DNA from: CAYYWW01 sp964475515
GTDB lineage: Archaea > Aenigmatarchaeota > Aenigmatarchaeia > QMZP01
Direction of reading: 5' to 3'
DNA length: 20,168 nucleotides
Assembly (NCBI GenBank): GCA_964475515.1
Contig: CAYYWW010000016.1
Span: 1 to 20,168 of the forward strand
Every line of letters starts with the position of its first letter. Positions within the stretch are counted from its first letter, which is position 1. The translations under genes were made by a program, and so were the position numbers. The notes beneath the pieces were generated by a model, which saw only the letters and a program-made list of their open reading frames with translations, searched no databases and had not been told where the DNA came from. Shown here one piece after another: positions 13,866 to 20,168 of this stretch.

Positions 13866-15707
13866 ATGAGAGGGTTTGTTCTATCGCTTGATGCCATATT
13901 TGCTGTATCAATTTTGTTGTTACTCACGACCTTTCTTTCTGGCTTAGGGTTTACTTATTCATCACCTGAACTACAATATGAAAGGCTTTATTACAATGCA
14001 AAAGATGTGTTAAGCGTAATGAAAAAAACAAAAATTTCTGATGTAAGGAATTACCCTATAGTGATGGAATATTTGAATAATGGTATAATTGAAGAAAAGG
14101 ACATCAACAAAACCATAATTGAAATGATAGGAACTTTATGGGCAGAGGGTAATGTGACATATGCAAGAGATCTGTTTGAGGGAATATTTGAAAACATAAC
14201 AGGCAATTCAAACTACGGGTATGAAATTTTGATAGACAATGAAAGCATATACAAAAGCAATAACAACAGCTATAATTATTTGTCGAGACTTGAAACAATA
14301 ATAAGTGGTTATTCAAGAGGAAAGCCATTATCAGGCTATGTCGCGAGAGCCATGGCACTTGAGATAAAGAAAAATGATACGTTAATAGTTATGGGTGATG
14401 TTATATCCAGCTCTGTAAGAAGCCCGTGGGGCGGTAATAACAGAAACAAGGTTAATGTTACCTATCGTATAAACATCCCTGAAAATGCCACCATAAACAG
14501 CGCATCCGCGTTTATACAAACTGTGTGGATGGACAATAATTTTAAACTATATATAAATGGACAATTTGTTTATCAAGCAAGCGGGAGTGCAAAACTCGAC
14601 GATATAGCAGAGTATTTGCATCCCGGAAACAATACAGCAAATATAGTAAGTAGATTTGGCTGGGGTGGCGATGAGGGAGGTGATGATGGTTCCACCCATT
14701 TCATCGTTTCATATAATACCACACAGTTTCAAACACATAGACCACAGAAGAGATTTTATTTTCAGAGGGTGGAATCTCAATGTTCTATACGATACAAAAA
14801 ACCCATTTTTGTTATTAGCGACATAAACGCGTTAAAGGTCAGACTCAATCTTACACCAACTACACAAGTGAAAACCGTTACTCTTTATTTCAGGTGGAAA
14901 GGTCAGATATACACGATTGGTTCCAAGGCGCCTGTAAATGGGGTTGTTGAATGGAATGACAGTGAAATAAGACCTATCATAGAAGGAAATGATATAAGTT
15001 ACACTGACCTAAAAGATAGATTTTTCTGGTTCATAGTTGATATTGATACGTATCATTCAAGAGAATATAGAAGTTACTGGAGAATAATAGACGACACAGA
15101 CTCTTATGTTGAAGTTGATTATGATTATGAAACCCCATACTCTTACATAGATTTAAGCAAAGAAACAAACGTCGAAAGTTATTGGGGATGGGTTACTGAA
15201 GATTTTTACAGAAATATTATATGGGGTTTTAACGTACCTTCTGGGTCTATACCATTAGAGGCTAGATGGCAACTCGCGTGGATATGGTACGTCTATACAA
15301 ACCCCGAACAAAAAGCAACAGCAAACGATGTTGTTCTTTATCATCATGATCCATATAATTCATCATCAGATCCATTTATAGAAGAATTCGTAAGATTTGG
15401 TTACTCTTCTAATATACCGGGAACCATGGAGACAGGAAATAATACGTTTGAGCTCAATTTTGGTTATAAGTACGCTGTCAGCCCTTTCAAATCTATAGGT
15501 TCTTACAAGGTTCTTGTTAAAAGCATAGTTGGTTATGGAGAGGTTTTCGAAAACGAGACTGCTGCAATAGAAGATGCTGAAAAGAGATTACAAGAATTTT
15601 TAGGGGAATTTATAGAAGCTACTAATATAGAAATTGATTCCCAATCAGTTGCCAATGTTCCTTCTATGTGGGGGCCAGCAAAACTTGAAATAAGGATATG
15701 GGTGTAA
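13866..15707 (+). CDS. Large protein with pilin-like N-terminus and jelly-roll-type domain
   Basis: The 613 residues start MRGFVLSLDAIFAVSILLLL, a pilin-like leader with S-L-D-A before a hydrophobic helix, related in layout to the two pilin-like genes across the promoter. Residues about 35-165 are helical. About 170-290 look like a galactose-binding / jelly-roll domain: NATINSASAFIQTVWMD, then FKLYINGQFVYQ, a D-D-I-A-E-Y-L-H-P-G-N-N turn and a closing strand. About 300-430 and 430-613 are further beta-rich segments with many Trp/Tyr; the C-terminus is KLEIRIWV with no membrane helix. There are numerous sequons. A filament-tip adhesin or capping subunit is a reasonable idea, but no function is proven. 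It is divergent from the pilin-like pair with 37 bp between starts. Confidence 0.78.
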   Translation: MRGFVLSLDAIFAVSILLLLTTFLSGLGFTYSSPELQYERLYYNAKDVLSVMKKTKISDVRNYPIVMEYLNNGIIEEKDINKTIIEMIGTLWAEGNVTYARDLFEGIFENITGNSNYGYEILIDNESIYKSNNNSYNYLSRLETIISGYSRGKPLSGYVARAMALEIKKNDTLIVMGDVISSSVRSPWGGNNRNKVNVTYRINIPENATINSASAFIQTVWMDNNFKLYINGQFVYQASGSAKLDDIAEYLHPGNNTANIVSRFGWGGDEGGDDGSTHFIVSYNTTQFQTHRPQKRFYFQRVESQCSIRYKKPIFVISDINALKVRLNLTPTTQVKTVTLYFRWKGQIYTIGSKAPVNGVVEWNDSEIRPIIEGNDISYTDLKDRFFWFIVDIDTYHSREYRSYWRIIDDTDSYVEVDYDYETPYSYIDLSKETNVESYWGWVTEDFYRNIIWGFNVPSGSIPLEARWQLAWIWYVYTNPEQKATANDVVLYHHDPYNSSSDPFIEEFVRFGYSSNIPGTMETGNNTFELNFGYKYAVSPFKSIGSYKVLVKSIVGYGEVFENETAAIEDAEKRLQEFLGEFIEATNIEIDSQSVANVPSMWGPAKLEIRIWV

Positions 15708-15734
15708 ACTGTTTCTTTAGATACAAAAATTCCA

Positions 15735-15744
15735 AATTTATAGA
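15735..15744 (+). promoter_or_regulatory. TATA-like box for rfcL
   Basis: AATTTATAG is centred about 33 nt before ATG 15772. The intervening sequence is A/T-rich and has no SD, so a short leader or a leaderless start is likely. Confidence 0.35.
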
Positions 15745-15771
15745 TTAAAATATTAAAAACAATATGTAACT

Positions 15772-16956
15772 ATGAGTGAGCTTTGGGTAGAAAAATACAA
15801 ACCAAAAACATTGAAGGAAATAGTAGCGCAGAAGAGAGCAGTGGAACAGACTTTGAATTTTGTCAGAAATTTTAAAAAGGGGAAAGCGTTGTTTCTCTAC
15901 GGACCTACTGGCATCGGAAAGACGTCCATAGTTGAAGCATTGGCTAATGAAATGGGATATAACCTAATAAGACTCAACGCGAACGACAAAAGGACAGCAG
16001 AAGAAATAGAAAAAATAATAACAACTTCGAAAATGAAAGATCTTTTTCACAAAGGAAAGATAATTCTGATTGATGAGATGGAGGGTTTGTCGGGTGGCGA
16101 TAGAGGAGCTGTTGGCGCCATAGTGAAACTCATAAAAGAATCAGAATTTCCTGTTTTTCTTGTAGGAAGTGACCCTTATTTGACAAAACTTAGAAGTTTA
16201 AGAAACCACTGCACTCTTGTGAAAATGTCAAAAATACCAACACCTTCTATAGAAAAACGATTAAGAGAGATTGTGCAAAAAGAGGGAATCGAAGTTGATG
16301 ATTATGTTCTCAAAAGTCTTGCACGCTTTAGTCAGGGCGATTTGAGATCTGCCATAATGGACTTGCAGACTATAAGTGAGAATAAAAAATCAATAACAAG
16401 GCAAGATATGGAAGGGATTGGTTACAGAGACAGGGAATCAACTATTTTCGAAACATTACCATCTGTATTTAATTCAGGAAACATTAAGGCAGCAAGAAAC
16501 GCTTTGGAAAATTCGGATAAAGACCCTGATGAACTGTTTTACTGGATAGAAAACAATGTTAAAGAAGAATTCTCGGGAGAAGAACTTAAAAAAGCATATG
16601 AAGTTGTTTCAAAGGCTGACATATTCAAAAATCTAGTGCTGAAACAAAGAAATTACAGATTTAGAATTTATATGCTGGATATTCTTGCTTCATTATCTAT
16701 TATTAGAGGCTACAAGCATGGATTTGTTTCGTACAAACCGCCAAAGTATTTCATGGATTTGGCAAGGACAAGAATTAAAAGAGCATTCCTAGAAAATTTG
16801 TATAAAAAAATAGGAAATGTTACTCATTCTTCTGCAAGAGCAGTTAAAGAGAACTACGTCCCGTATCTTAAAATAATTCTGAAACAATCTAAGGACAAAG
16901 AAATAGAAGGGCTTGAGCTAACTGAAGAAGAAGTAGAATTTTTAATGAGTAGTTAA
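15772..16956 (+). CDS. rfcL: Replication factor C large subunit
   Basis: This is the large subunit of the archaeal clamp loader, which with RFC small subunits opens the PCNA ring and loads it on primed DNA. The 394 residues begin LWVEKYKPKTLKEIV, the conserved RFC N-terminus. Walker A GPTGIGKTS is at 44-52, Walker B IILIDEMEG at 97-105, sensor 1 FLVGSDPY at 129-136 and sensor 2 GDLRSAIMDLQ at 189-199. A helical collar domain follows. Archaeal RFC-L proteins are often about 450-500 residues and end in a lysine-rich tail with a PCNA-binding QxxLxxFF-type motif. This one ends LTEEEVEFLMSS and shows no such motif. It follows the 613-aa surface gene by 64 bp but is functionally unrelated and probably separately transcribed. 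Confidence 0.95.
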   Translation: MSELWVEKYKPKTLKEIVAQKRAVEQTLNFVRNFKKGKALFLYGPTGIGKTSIVEALANEMGYNLIRLNANDKRTAEEIEKIITTSKMKDLFHKGKIILIDEMEGLSGGDRGAVGAIVKLIKESEFPVFLVGSDPYLTKLRSLRNHCTLVKMSKIPTPSIEKRLREIVQKEGIEVDDYVLKSLARFSQGDLRSAIMDLQTISENKKSITRQDMEGIGYRDRESTIFETLPSVFNSGNIKAARNALENSDKDPDELFYWIENNVKEEFSGEELKKAYEVVSKADIFKNLVLKQRNYRFRIYMLDILASLSIIRGYKHGFVSYKPPKYFMDLARTRIKRAFLENLYKKIGNVTHSSARAVKENYVPYLKIILKQSKDKEIEGLELTEEEVEFLMSS

Positions 16957-17297
16957 TGACAATTTGCAATTTATATAATAAAATTAAATAAATGAAAACC
17001 CAAATAAATGAGAACCAGAGACACGACTAAGATATTTATTCAACTATTTCAGAATGTAAAAACGCATAAATCTGGTCTAAGTTATTTACTGGAATTATTT
17101 CGTCGCTTTCAAAGTACCTTGAGAAGTGTAACTCAACAGAACCATCGCTTTCTAAGATTGAACTCTTCTGAAGATGCAAAAAAAAAACAATAAACAGATT
17201 AAATGTGAAAGAGATGAGGTTAGATTTAAAATAATGGCTTACAGATTAGGTCTTATTTAAGTTATAGTGGGAATTTGTATGAACAAAAACCGCTTTA
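16957..17297. other. Gene-poor stretch between rfcL and the DUF192 gene
   Basis: The 341 bp between two convergent genes hold no clear gene. I see no tRNA, no rRNA, no convincing box C/D or H/ACA pattern and no tandem repeat. There is a run of 10 A at 17178-17187. The one thing that stands out is a short minus-strand frame at 17036-17179, listed separately. Confidence 0.5.
17036..17179 (-). CDS. Possible short protein or gene remnant (47 aa)
   Basis: Reading from a TTG at 17179, the frame gives 47 residues including ILESDGSVELHFSRYFES, then DEIIPVNNLDQIYAFLHSEIVE. The sequence is protein-like in composition (Asp/Glu/aromatic mix with alternating hydrophobics), unlike the neighbouring frames. 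There is no ATG and no SD, and the upstream in-frame sequence passes through a poly-T run into a hydrophobic, non-protein-like stretch. It may be the C-terminal remnant of a decayed gene or a small protein. An overlapping plus-strand frame (17008-17193) looks less natural. Confidence 0.3.
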   Translation of the reverse strand: MHLQKSSILESDGSVELHFSRYFESDEIIPVNNLDQIYAFLHSEIVE

Positions 17298-17747
17298 TTA
17301 AAAATCACACAAACACTTGTCTCCTATTTTTATACCATGCTTTTTGCAGAATCCCGCTTTTGTTTCTATAACATATTTAGCAGGCCTTTCAGGTTTGAAT
17401 CCAAAACAAAACCAAGAATTACACGGCTGTGCATTTTCTACTATCTCTACTATTTCAAAGTCTTTTGAAACAAAAATTATGTCTATCGGAAATTTCATAT
17501 TTTTCATCCAAAATCGTGGTTTTTTCTCTTTTTCAAATATGAAAAGCATACCTTCTTCATCTCCGATTGTTTCACGATACATCAACCCCAATGATTTTTT
17601 AAATATATTGTCAGCTATCTGAACATCAATTGAGATTGTCTCCTCAGAGTTTACAAATTCAATTTTTCGTGTTTCGTAATCCCTCACAAAGAAAGAAACA
17701 ATGGAAGAAATCAAAATCATTGGTATTACAAATATATACTCATTCAT
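17298..17747 (-). CDS. DUF192 family protein with N-terminal membrane anchor
   Basis: This 149-residue protein has an N-terminal membrane helix (YIFVIPMILISSIVSFF, about 4-20) and a DUF192 domain (about 28-149). DUF192 hallmarks are SLGLMYRE at 52-59, GMLFIFE at 66-72, FWMKNMKFPIDIIFV at 79-93 and the later VETKAGF-type segment (VIETKAGFC). The family is widespread, usually exported, and of unknown function. Five cysteines (109, 114, 134, 145, 147) in the C-terminal half are unusual and could form disulfides or bind metal. The start is ATG 17747, because AGGTGAG (17754-17760) is well spaced before it; a longer frame from 17807 would overlap the preceding gene. Only 7 nt separate it from that gene's stop, and the stop TGA lies within the SD, so the two are co-expressed. 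Confidence 0.85.
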   Translation of the reverse strand: MNEYIFVIPMILISSIVSFFVRDYETRKIEFVNSEETISIDVQIADNIFKKSLGLMYRETIGDEEGMLFIFEKEKKPRFWMKNMKFPIDIIFVSKDFEIVEIVENAQPCNSWFCFGFKPERPAKYVIETKAGFCKKHGIKIGDKCLCDF

Positions 17748-17753
17748 TTCCCG

Positions 17754-17760
17754 CTCACCT
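17754..17760 (-). promoter_or_regulatory. Shine-Dalgarno site of the DUF192 gene
   Basis: AGGTGAG on the minus strand lies 6 nt before ATG 17747. It contains the TGA stop of the upstream membrane-protein gene, a classic translational-coupling arrangement. Confidence 0.65.
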
Positions 17761-18207
17761 TTTTGATTTCCTTTTTGATTTTTTCTTCTTCTCTGTTTTA
17801 AACCCACCCAAGAGATATATAGTTACTATTAACAGTACCACTGCGAATAAGCTAATATATACATTATAGAGTGTTAACAATGCTATCGCTGTTGCTGGAA
17901 GAAAAAGTGTGAGAAATGAAATGCACACAGGACACTGCACAACAAAGAACTCAGCAACAACACTGGCAATGCTGCTTTCTACTGTACGTAATTGGCACAT
18001 TTTTATTTCTTTTATATTGTATATTTGCAACGTCATAGCGACTCCGAAAAGAACAGAAAAAACTATATAAAGAATGAAATTGGGTGGTGTTATTGTCATG
18101 AACCACTCTTCTAAATTTCCTAATGATTGGATGTATGGATATAGAATAGCCATGGATATTGTCAAAAGCACACATAAAATAAAATAATTTTTTCTTTCTA
18201 GCACCAT
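17755..18207 (-). CDS. Four-helix membrane protein with a CPVC motif
   Basis: This is a 150-residue integral membrane protein. Likely helices lie at about 8-24, 43-62, 80-112 and 115-134, followed by a very basic tail (KTEKKKKSKRKSKR). At 92-95 the third helix contains Cys-Pro-Val-Cys, a CxxC pair in a hydrophobic setting. Cys71 lies in the loop before this helix. CPxC in a membrane helix can serve thiol-disulfide exchange or metal binding, but I do not recognise the family. The start is ATG 18207, which sits 26 nt from the A/T box at 18228-18240; an in-frame ATG at 18228 would extend through that box. It is co-transcribed with the DUF192 gene and divergent from the hydrogenase genes. Confidence 0.75.
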   Translation of the reverse strand: MVLERKNYFILCVLLTISMAILYPYIQSLGNLEEWFMTITPPNFILYIVFSVLFGVAMTLQIYNIKEIKMCQLRTVESSIASVVAEFFVVQCPVCISFLTLFLPATAIALLTLYNVYISLFAVVLLIVTIYLLGGFKTEKKKKSKRKSKR

Positions 18208-18227
18208 GAGGAGTTTTATGTTTCGCA

Positions 18228-18240
18228 TTATATTTTATTT
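18228..18240. promoter_or_regulatory. Single A/T box possibly serving both divergent operons
   Basis: TTATATTTTATTT is centred 27 nt from the hydrogenase ATG (18260) and 26 nt from the membrane-protein ATG (18207). Read in either direction it contains a TATA-like core (TATATTTTA / TAAAATATA). It may be one shared bidirectional element or two overlapping boxes. Confidence 0.45.
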
Positions 18241-18259
18241 AGATTGGCTAATATTAAAT

Positions 18260-18778
18260 ATGACCTTTCTTTCTAAAGAGAGGAGAAGGGGTTCATCCAA
18301 CAAGAGAAAACTAAAGGTAGGATTTTTTTCCTTTACATGCGATGAAGGTTGCATGGTAACTTTTATCGAAATTTTAAACAAGAAATTTTTTGAATGGAAG
18401 CCTTTTTTGGATATAAAGTACTGTAGACAATTAAAGAAAAAAAATGTTATTAGGGATATAGACGTGGCGTTTGTTGAAGGTGCGATATCAACCTTTAAAG
18501 AAGAAAAGAAACTGAAAGAGATAAGAAGGAATTCGAAAGTTTTAGTGGCAATGGGGAGTTGCGCTGTTTCTGGTTTCCCTTCTAATCAAAGAAATTTTTT
18601 TGATGCAGAAAGAAAAAAAGAAATAGATTTTCTACTTAAAAAATTTAAACATCGAGACAAAGTTTCACCGCTCAAAGAAATAGTGAAAGTTGATTTTGAA
18701 ATTCCGGGTTGTCCTATGATGGAAAATAAGTTTATAGAAATTATGGAAAAACAATTTAAGGATTTTGGGATTGTGTAG
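18260..18778 (+). CDS. [NiFe] hydrogenase small subunit (group 3-like)
   Basis: This subunit carries the proximal [4Fe-4S] cluster that takes electrons to or from the NiFe site in the large subunit. The 172 residues begin with a basic segment, then KVGFFSFTCDEGC (C27, C31), AFVEGAIS at 70-77, LVAMGSCAVSGFPSNQRN (C101) and EIPGCPMMENKF (C151). Short length, no twin-arginine signal, and the VEGAIS and GSCAVSG motifs fit cytoplasmic group 3 enzymes (F420- or NAD(P)-linked types) rather than membrane-bound group 1. The first cysteine pair reads CxxxC, not the usual CxxC. The start is ATG 18260 because of the A/T box 27 nt upstream; an in-frame ATG at 18206 would add 18 hydrophobic residues across the promoter. 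The large-subunit gene follows after 2 nt. Confidence 0.88.
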   Translation: MTFLSKERRRGSSNKRKLKVGFFSFTCDEGCMVTFIEILNKKFFEWKPFLDIKYCRQLKKKNVIRDIDVAFVEGAISTFKEEKKLKEIRRNSKVLVAMGSCAVSGFPSNQRNFFDAERKKEIDFLLKKFKHRDKVSPLKEIVKVDFEIPGCPMMENKFIEIMEKQFKDFGIV

Positions 18779-18780
18779 TT

Positions 18781-20058
18781 ATGCACAAAGAAATAGACAT
18801 ATCTATAGAGGGACTTAGCAAAATCGAAGGAAGTGCCAGTCTGGATATTAAAGTAAGAAAAGGTAAGGTAATACACGCGAAGCTTAAGGTGAGCGAAAAT
18901 AAAAGATTTTATACCCAAGCTATACGGGGAAAAACCTACAACACAGTTCATCAAAGTGTTTCGAGAATTTGCGGTACGTGTAGTATAGCTCATCAAATGT
19001 GCTGTATAAAGGCGATTGAAAACGCTCTTAGAATCGAAAACTCAGAACAAACAATAATATTGAGAAATCTTGCTATGCAGGGTTTAATGATAAGAGACCA
19101 TTCAATGCATTTGTATCTTTTCTGCCTGCCTGATATATATGGTAAAGATTCCGTTCTGGAATTTGACGGCAAACTCCACCAACTCGTTCACGACGCATTT
19201 GATGTGAAAGGCGTTGGTAATGACCTTTGTAAGCTAGTTGCTGGAAGAGCTGTTCACCCAATATATCCTCAGATAGGATATTTCAGCGAAGTGCCAAACA
19301 GAGCTGAAACAAAAAAAGTTATCGAAGGGCTTAAAAAAATAAGACCAAAAGTTCTTGATTTAATAGAAATATTTTACAACTCTACCTTTTCATTTGAAAC
19401 GGAAACAAATTTTGTAGCTTTAGTCAGCGAGGACTACAATTATTTAAACGGAGAAATAAGAAGCAGTAGTGGTATATGCATACCAGAAATAAACTACTGG
19501 GACCATCTTAACAGAGTTGTCATACCTTATTCGCAAGCAACCGCTTTTGAATTTGAGGGAAAGGAATATATGGTTGGTGCGCTTTCAAGAATGAACTTAA
19601 ATAAGGATGGTTTGGAAAAGGAAACGAAAAAAGATGTAAAACAATTTCTTAAGGTCTTTCCCAGCAATAATGTATATCACAACAATCTTGCTCAGGCCAT
19701 AGAAATTTTAAACGCTATAGACTATTCTATAAAGACATTAGAGACTGTAGAATTCAAAAAGGAAAAAAAGCCAGAGATAAAACCAAAAGAGTCTGATGGT
19801 ATTGGAGTTATAGAGGCTCCAAGAGGAACACTTTATTACATGATATCCCTGGACAGAGATGGAAAAGTCAGGTATGGAAACCTTGTTATCCCCACAGCGC
19901 AGAATCAGATAAAAATGGAAAATGATATAAGAGCACTTGTCTCCAGGATGTTAGATAGAAAAAAGGAAGAAATTGTAAGGGAAATAGAAAAACTAATAAG
20001 GGCTTATGATCCTTGCATGTCCTGCGCAAGCCATTTCTTAAAAGTGAGGTGGATTTGA
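18781..20058 (+). CDS. [NiFe] hydrogenase large (catalytic) subunit, group 3-like
   Basis: The catalytic subunit binds the NiFe(CN)2CO centre and interconverts H2 with protons and electrons. The 425 residues have the N-terminal RICGTCSIAH motif at 62-71 (C64, C67) and the C-terminal DPCMSCASH motif at 410-418 (C412, C415), giving all four Ni-binding cysteines. IEAPRGTLYY and IPTAQN, conserved around the active site, are also present, so it looks catalytically competent. Only seven residues (FLKVRWI) follow the final His. Some group 3 enzymes lose a similarly short tail during maturation; others have none. The start at 18781 is two bases after the small-subunit stop. No electron-transfer subunit follows in the window. 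Confidence 0.93.
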   Translation: MHKEIDISIEGLSKIEGSASLDIKVRKGKVIHAKLKVSENKRFYTQAIRGKTYNTVHQSVSRICGTCSIAHQMCCIKAIENALRIENSEQTIILRNLAMQGLMIRDHSMHLYLFCLPDIYGKDSVLEFDGKLHQLVHDAFDVKGVGNDLCKLVAGRAVHPIYPQIGYFSEVPNRAETKKVIEGLKKIRPKVLDLIEIFYNSTFSFETETNFVALVSEDYNYLNGEIRSSSGICIPEINYWDHLNRVVIPYSQATAFEFEGKEYMVGALSRMNLNKDGLEKETKKDVKQFLKVFPSNNVYHNNLAQAIEILNAIDYSIKTLETVEFKKEKKPEIKPKESDGIGVIEAPRGTLYYMISLDRDGKVRYGNLVIPTAQNQIKMENDIRALVSRMLDRKKEEIVREIEKLIRAYDPCMSCASHFLKVRWI

Positions 20059-20062
20059 TATA

Positions 20063-20168
20063 TTATTGTAGGTATTGTTCAACAACAGAATGCAAATCAG
20101 ACAACGCCTTGCCTATATATTCACAATAATTTGGGTCATCAAATTCTTCTTCTGTTACTTTTACAAGG
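20063..20168 (-). CDS. Unrecognised protein, C-terminal part, runs off the right edge
   Basis: Thirty-four residues of a minus-strand frame end at the TAA at 20063-20065. They include KVTEEEFDDPNYCEYI and KALSDLHSVVEQYLQ, a protein-like sequence with a C-terminal amphipathic helix. The gene is convergent with the hydrogenase large-subunit gene, 4 bp apart. The family cannot be recognised from this fragment. Confidence 0.55.
   Translation of the reverse strand, partial: LVKVTEEEFDDPNYCEYIGKALSDLHSVVEQYLQ

Noticed and set aside
17008..17193. Plus-strand 61-aa frame in the gap after rfcL
   Set aside because: It has no promoter or SD, its composition is Arg/Ser/Gln-rich and unlike neighbouring genes, and the opposite strand holds a more protein-like frame.
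16957..17297. Possible C/D-box sRNA (AGATGAGG near 17211 and CTGA near 17168)
   Set aside because: The boxes are in the wrong order or spacing for a C/D guide RNA and lack C'/D' partners.
17748..17807. Longer N-terminus for the DUF192 protein
   Set aside because: The added residues are only a Lys/Arg/Gln run that overlaps the preceding gene; a good SD precedes ATG 17747 and a membrane helix starts there.
18206..18259. Upstream start for the hydrogenase small subunit
   Set aside because: The 18 extra residues are hydrophobic and cross the shared A/T box; they do not form a twin-arginine signal, and group 3 enzymes are cytoplasmic.

Overview
The window reads as chromosomal DNA of an archaeon. 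It is AT-rich and carries RNase P protein p30 (rnp3), a HerA-type ATPase, an Mre11-family nuclease, the replication factor C large subunit, an archaeal-type protein-L-isoaspartate methyltransferase, class III signal-peptide pilin-like proteins and a cytosolic-type [NiFe] hydrogenase pair. Many start codons lie about 25-28 nt downstream of a TATA-like box, the layout expected for leaderless archaeal transcripts. The gene content and the cysteine-rich surface proteins would suit an uncultivated DPANN-like or deep euryarchaeal lineage. That placement is a guess from content; I cannot place it phylogenetically.

Layout: 1-300 holds the start of an unrecognised gene leaving the left edge (-) and the C-terminal half of an Lrp/AsnC ligand-binding (RAM) domain (+). 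393-2761 holds a metallo-beta-lactamase-fold hydrolase (+), then a minus-strand pair (pcm and a helical hypothetical) divergent from rnp3 (+). 2806-7300 is an information-processing block: an Mre11-like nuclease (+) meets a HerA-family ATPase (-) tail to tail with 4 bp between them. The HerA gene is interrupted inside its P-loop by a 612-residue intein that carries a LAGLIDADG homing endonuclease and two further helix-turn-helix-like segments. 7399-8239 is an operon of three small proteins, the last resembling DUF3467.

8314-15707 is a surface block. Two large secreted, C-terminally anchored proteins (998 and 529 aa) and two short pilin-like proteins lie on the minus strand. They diverge from a 613-aa protein with a pilin-like N-terminus and a probable jelly-roll domain. 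This is the best candidate here for an undescribed system, probably an extracellular filament or adhesion apparatus.

15772-16956 is rfcL. A gene-poor stretch of 341 bp follows and holds at most a short cryptic reading frame. 17298-18207 (-) encodes a DUF192 protein and a four-helix membrane protein with a CPVC motif. These diverge, from what looks like one shared A/T box, from the small and large subunits of a group 3-like [NiFe] hydrogenase (18260-20058). No electron-transfer subunit follows the hydrogenase in the window: the next gene is on the opposite strand and leaves the right edge.

No rRNA, tRNA, CRISPR array or insertion sequence was seen.
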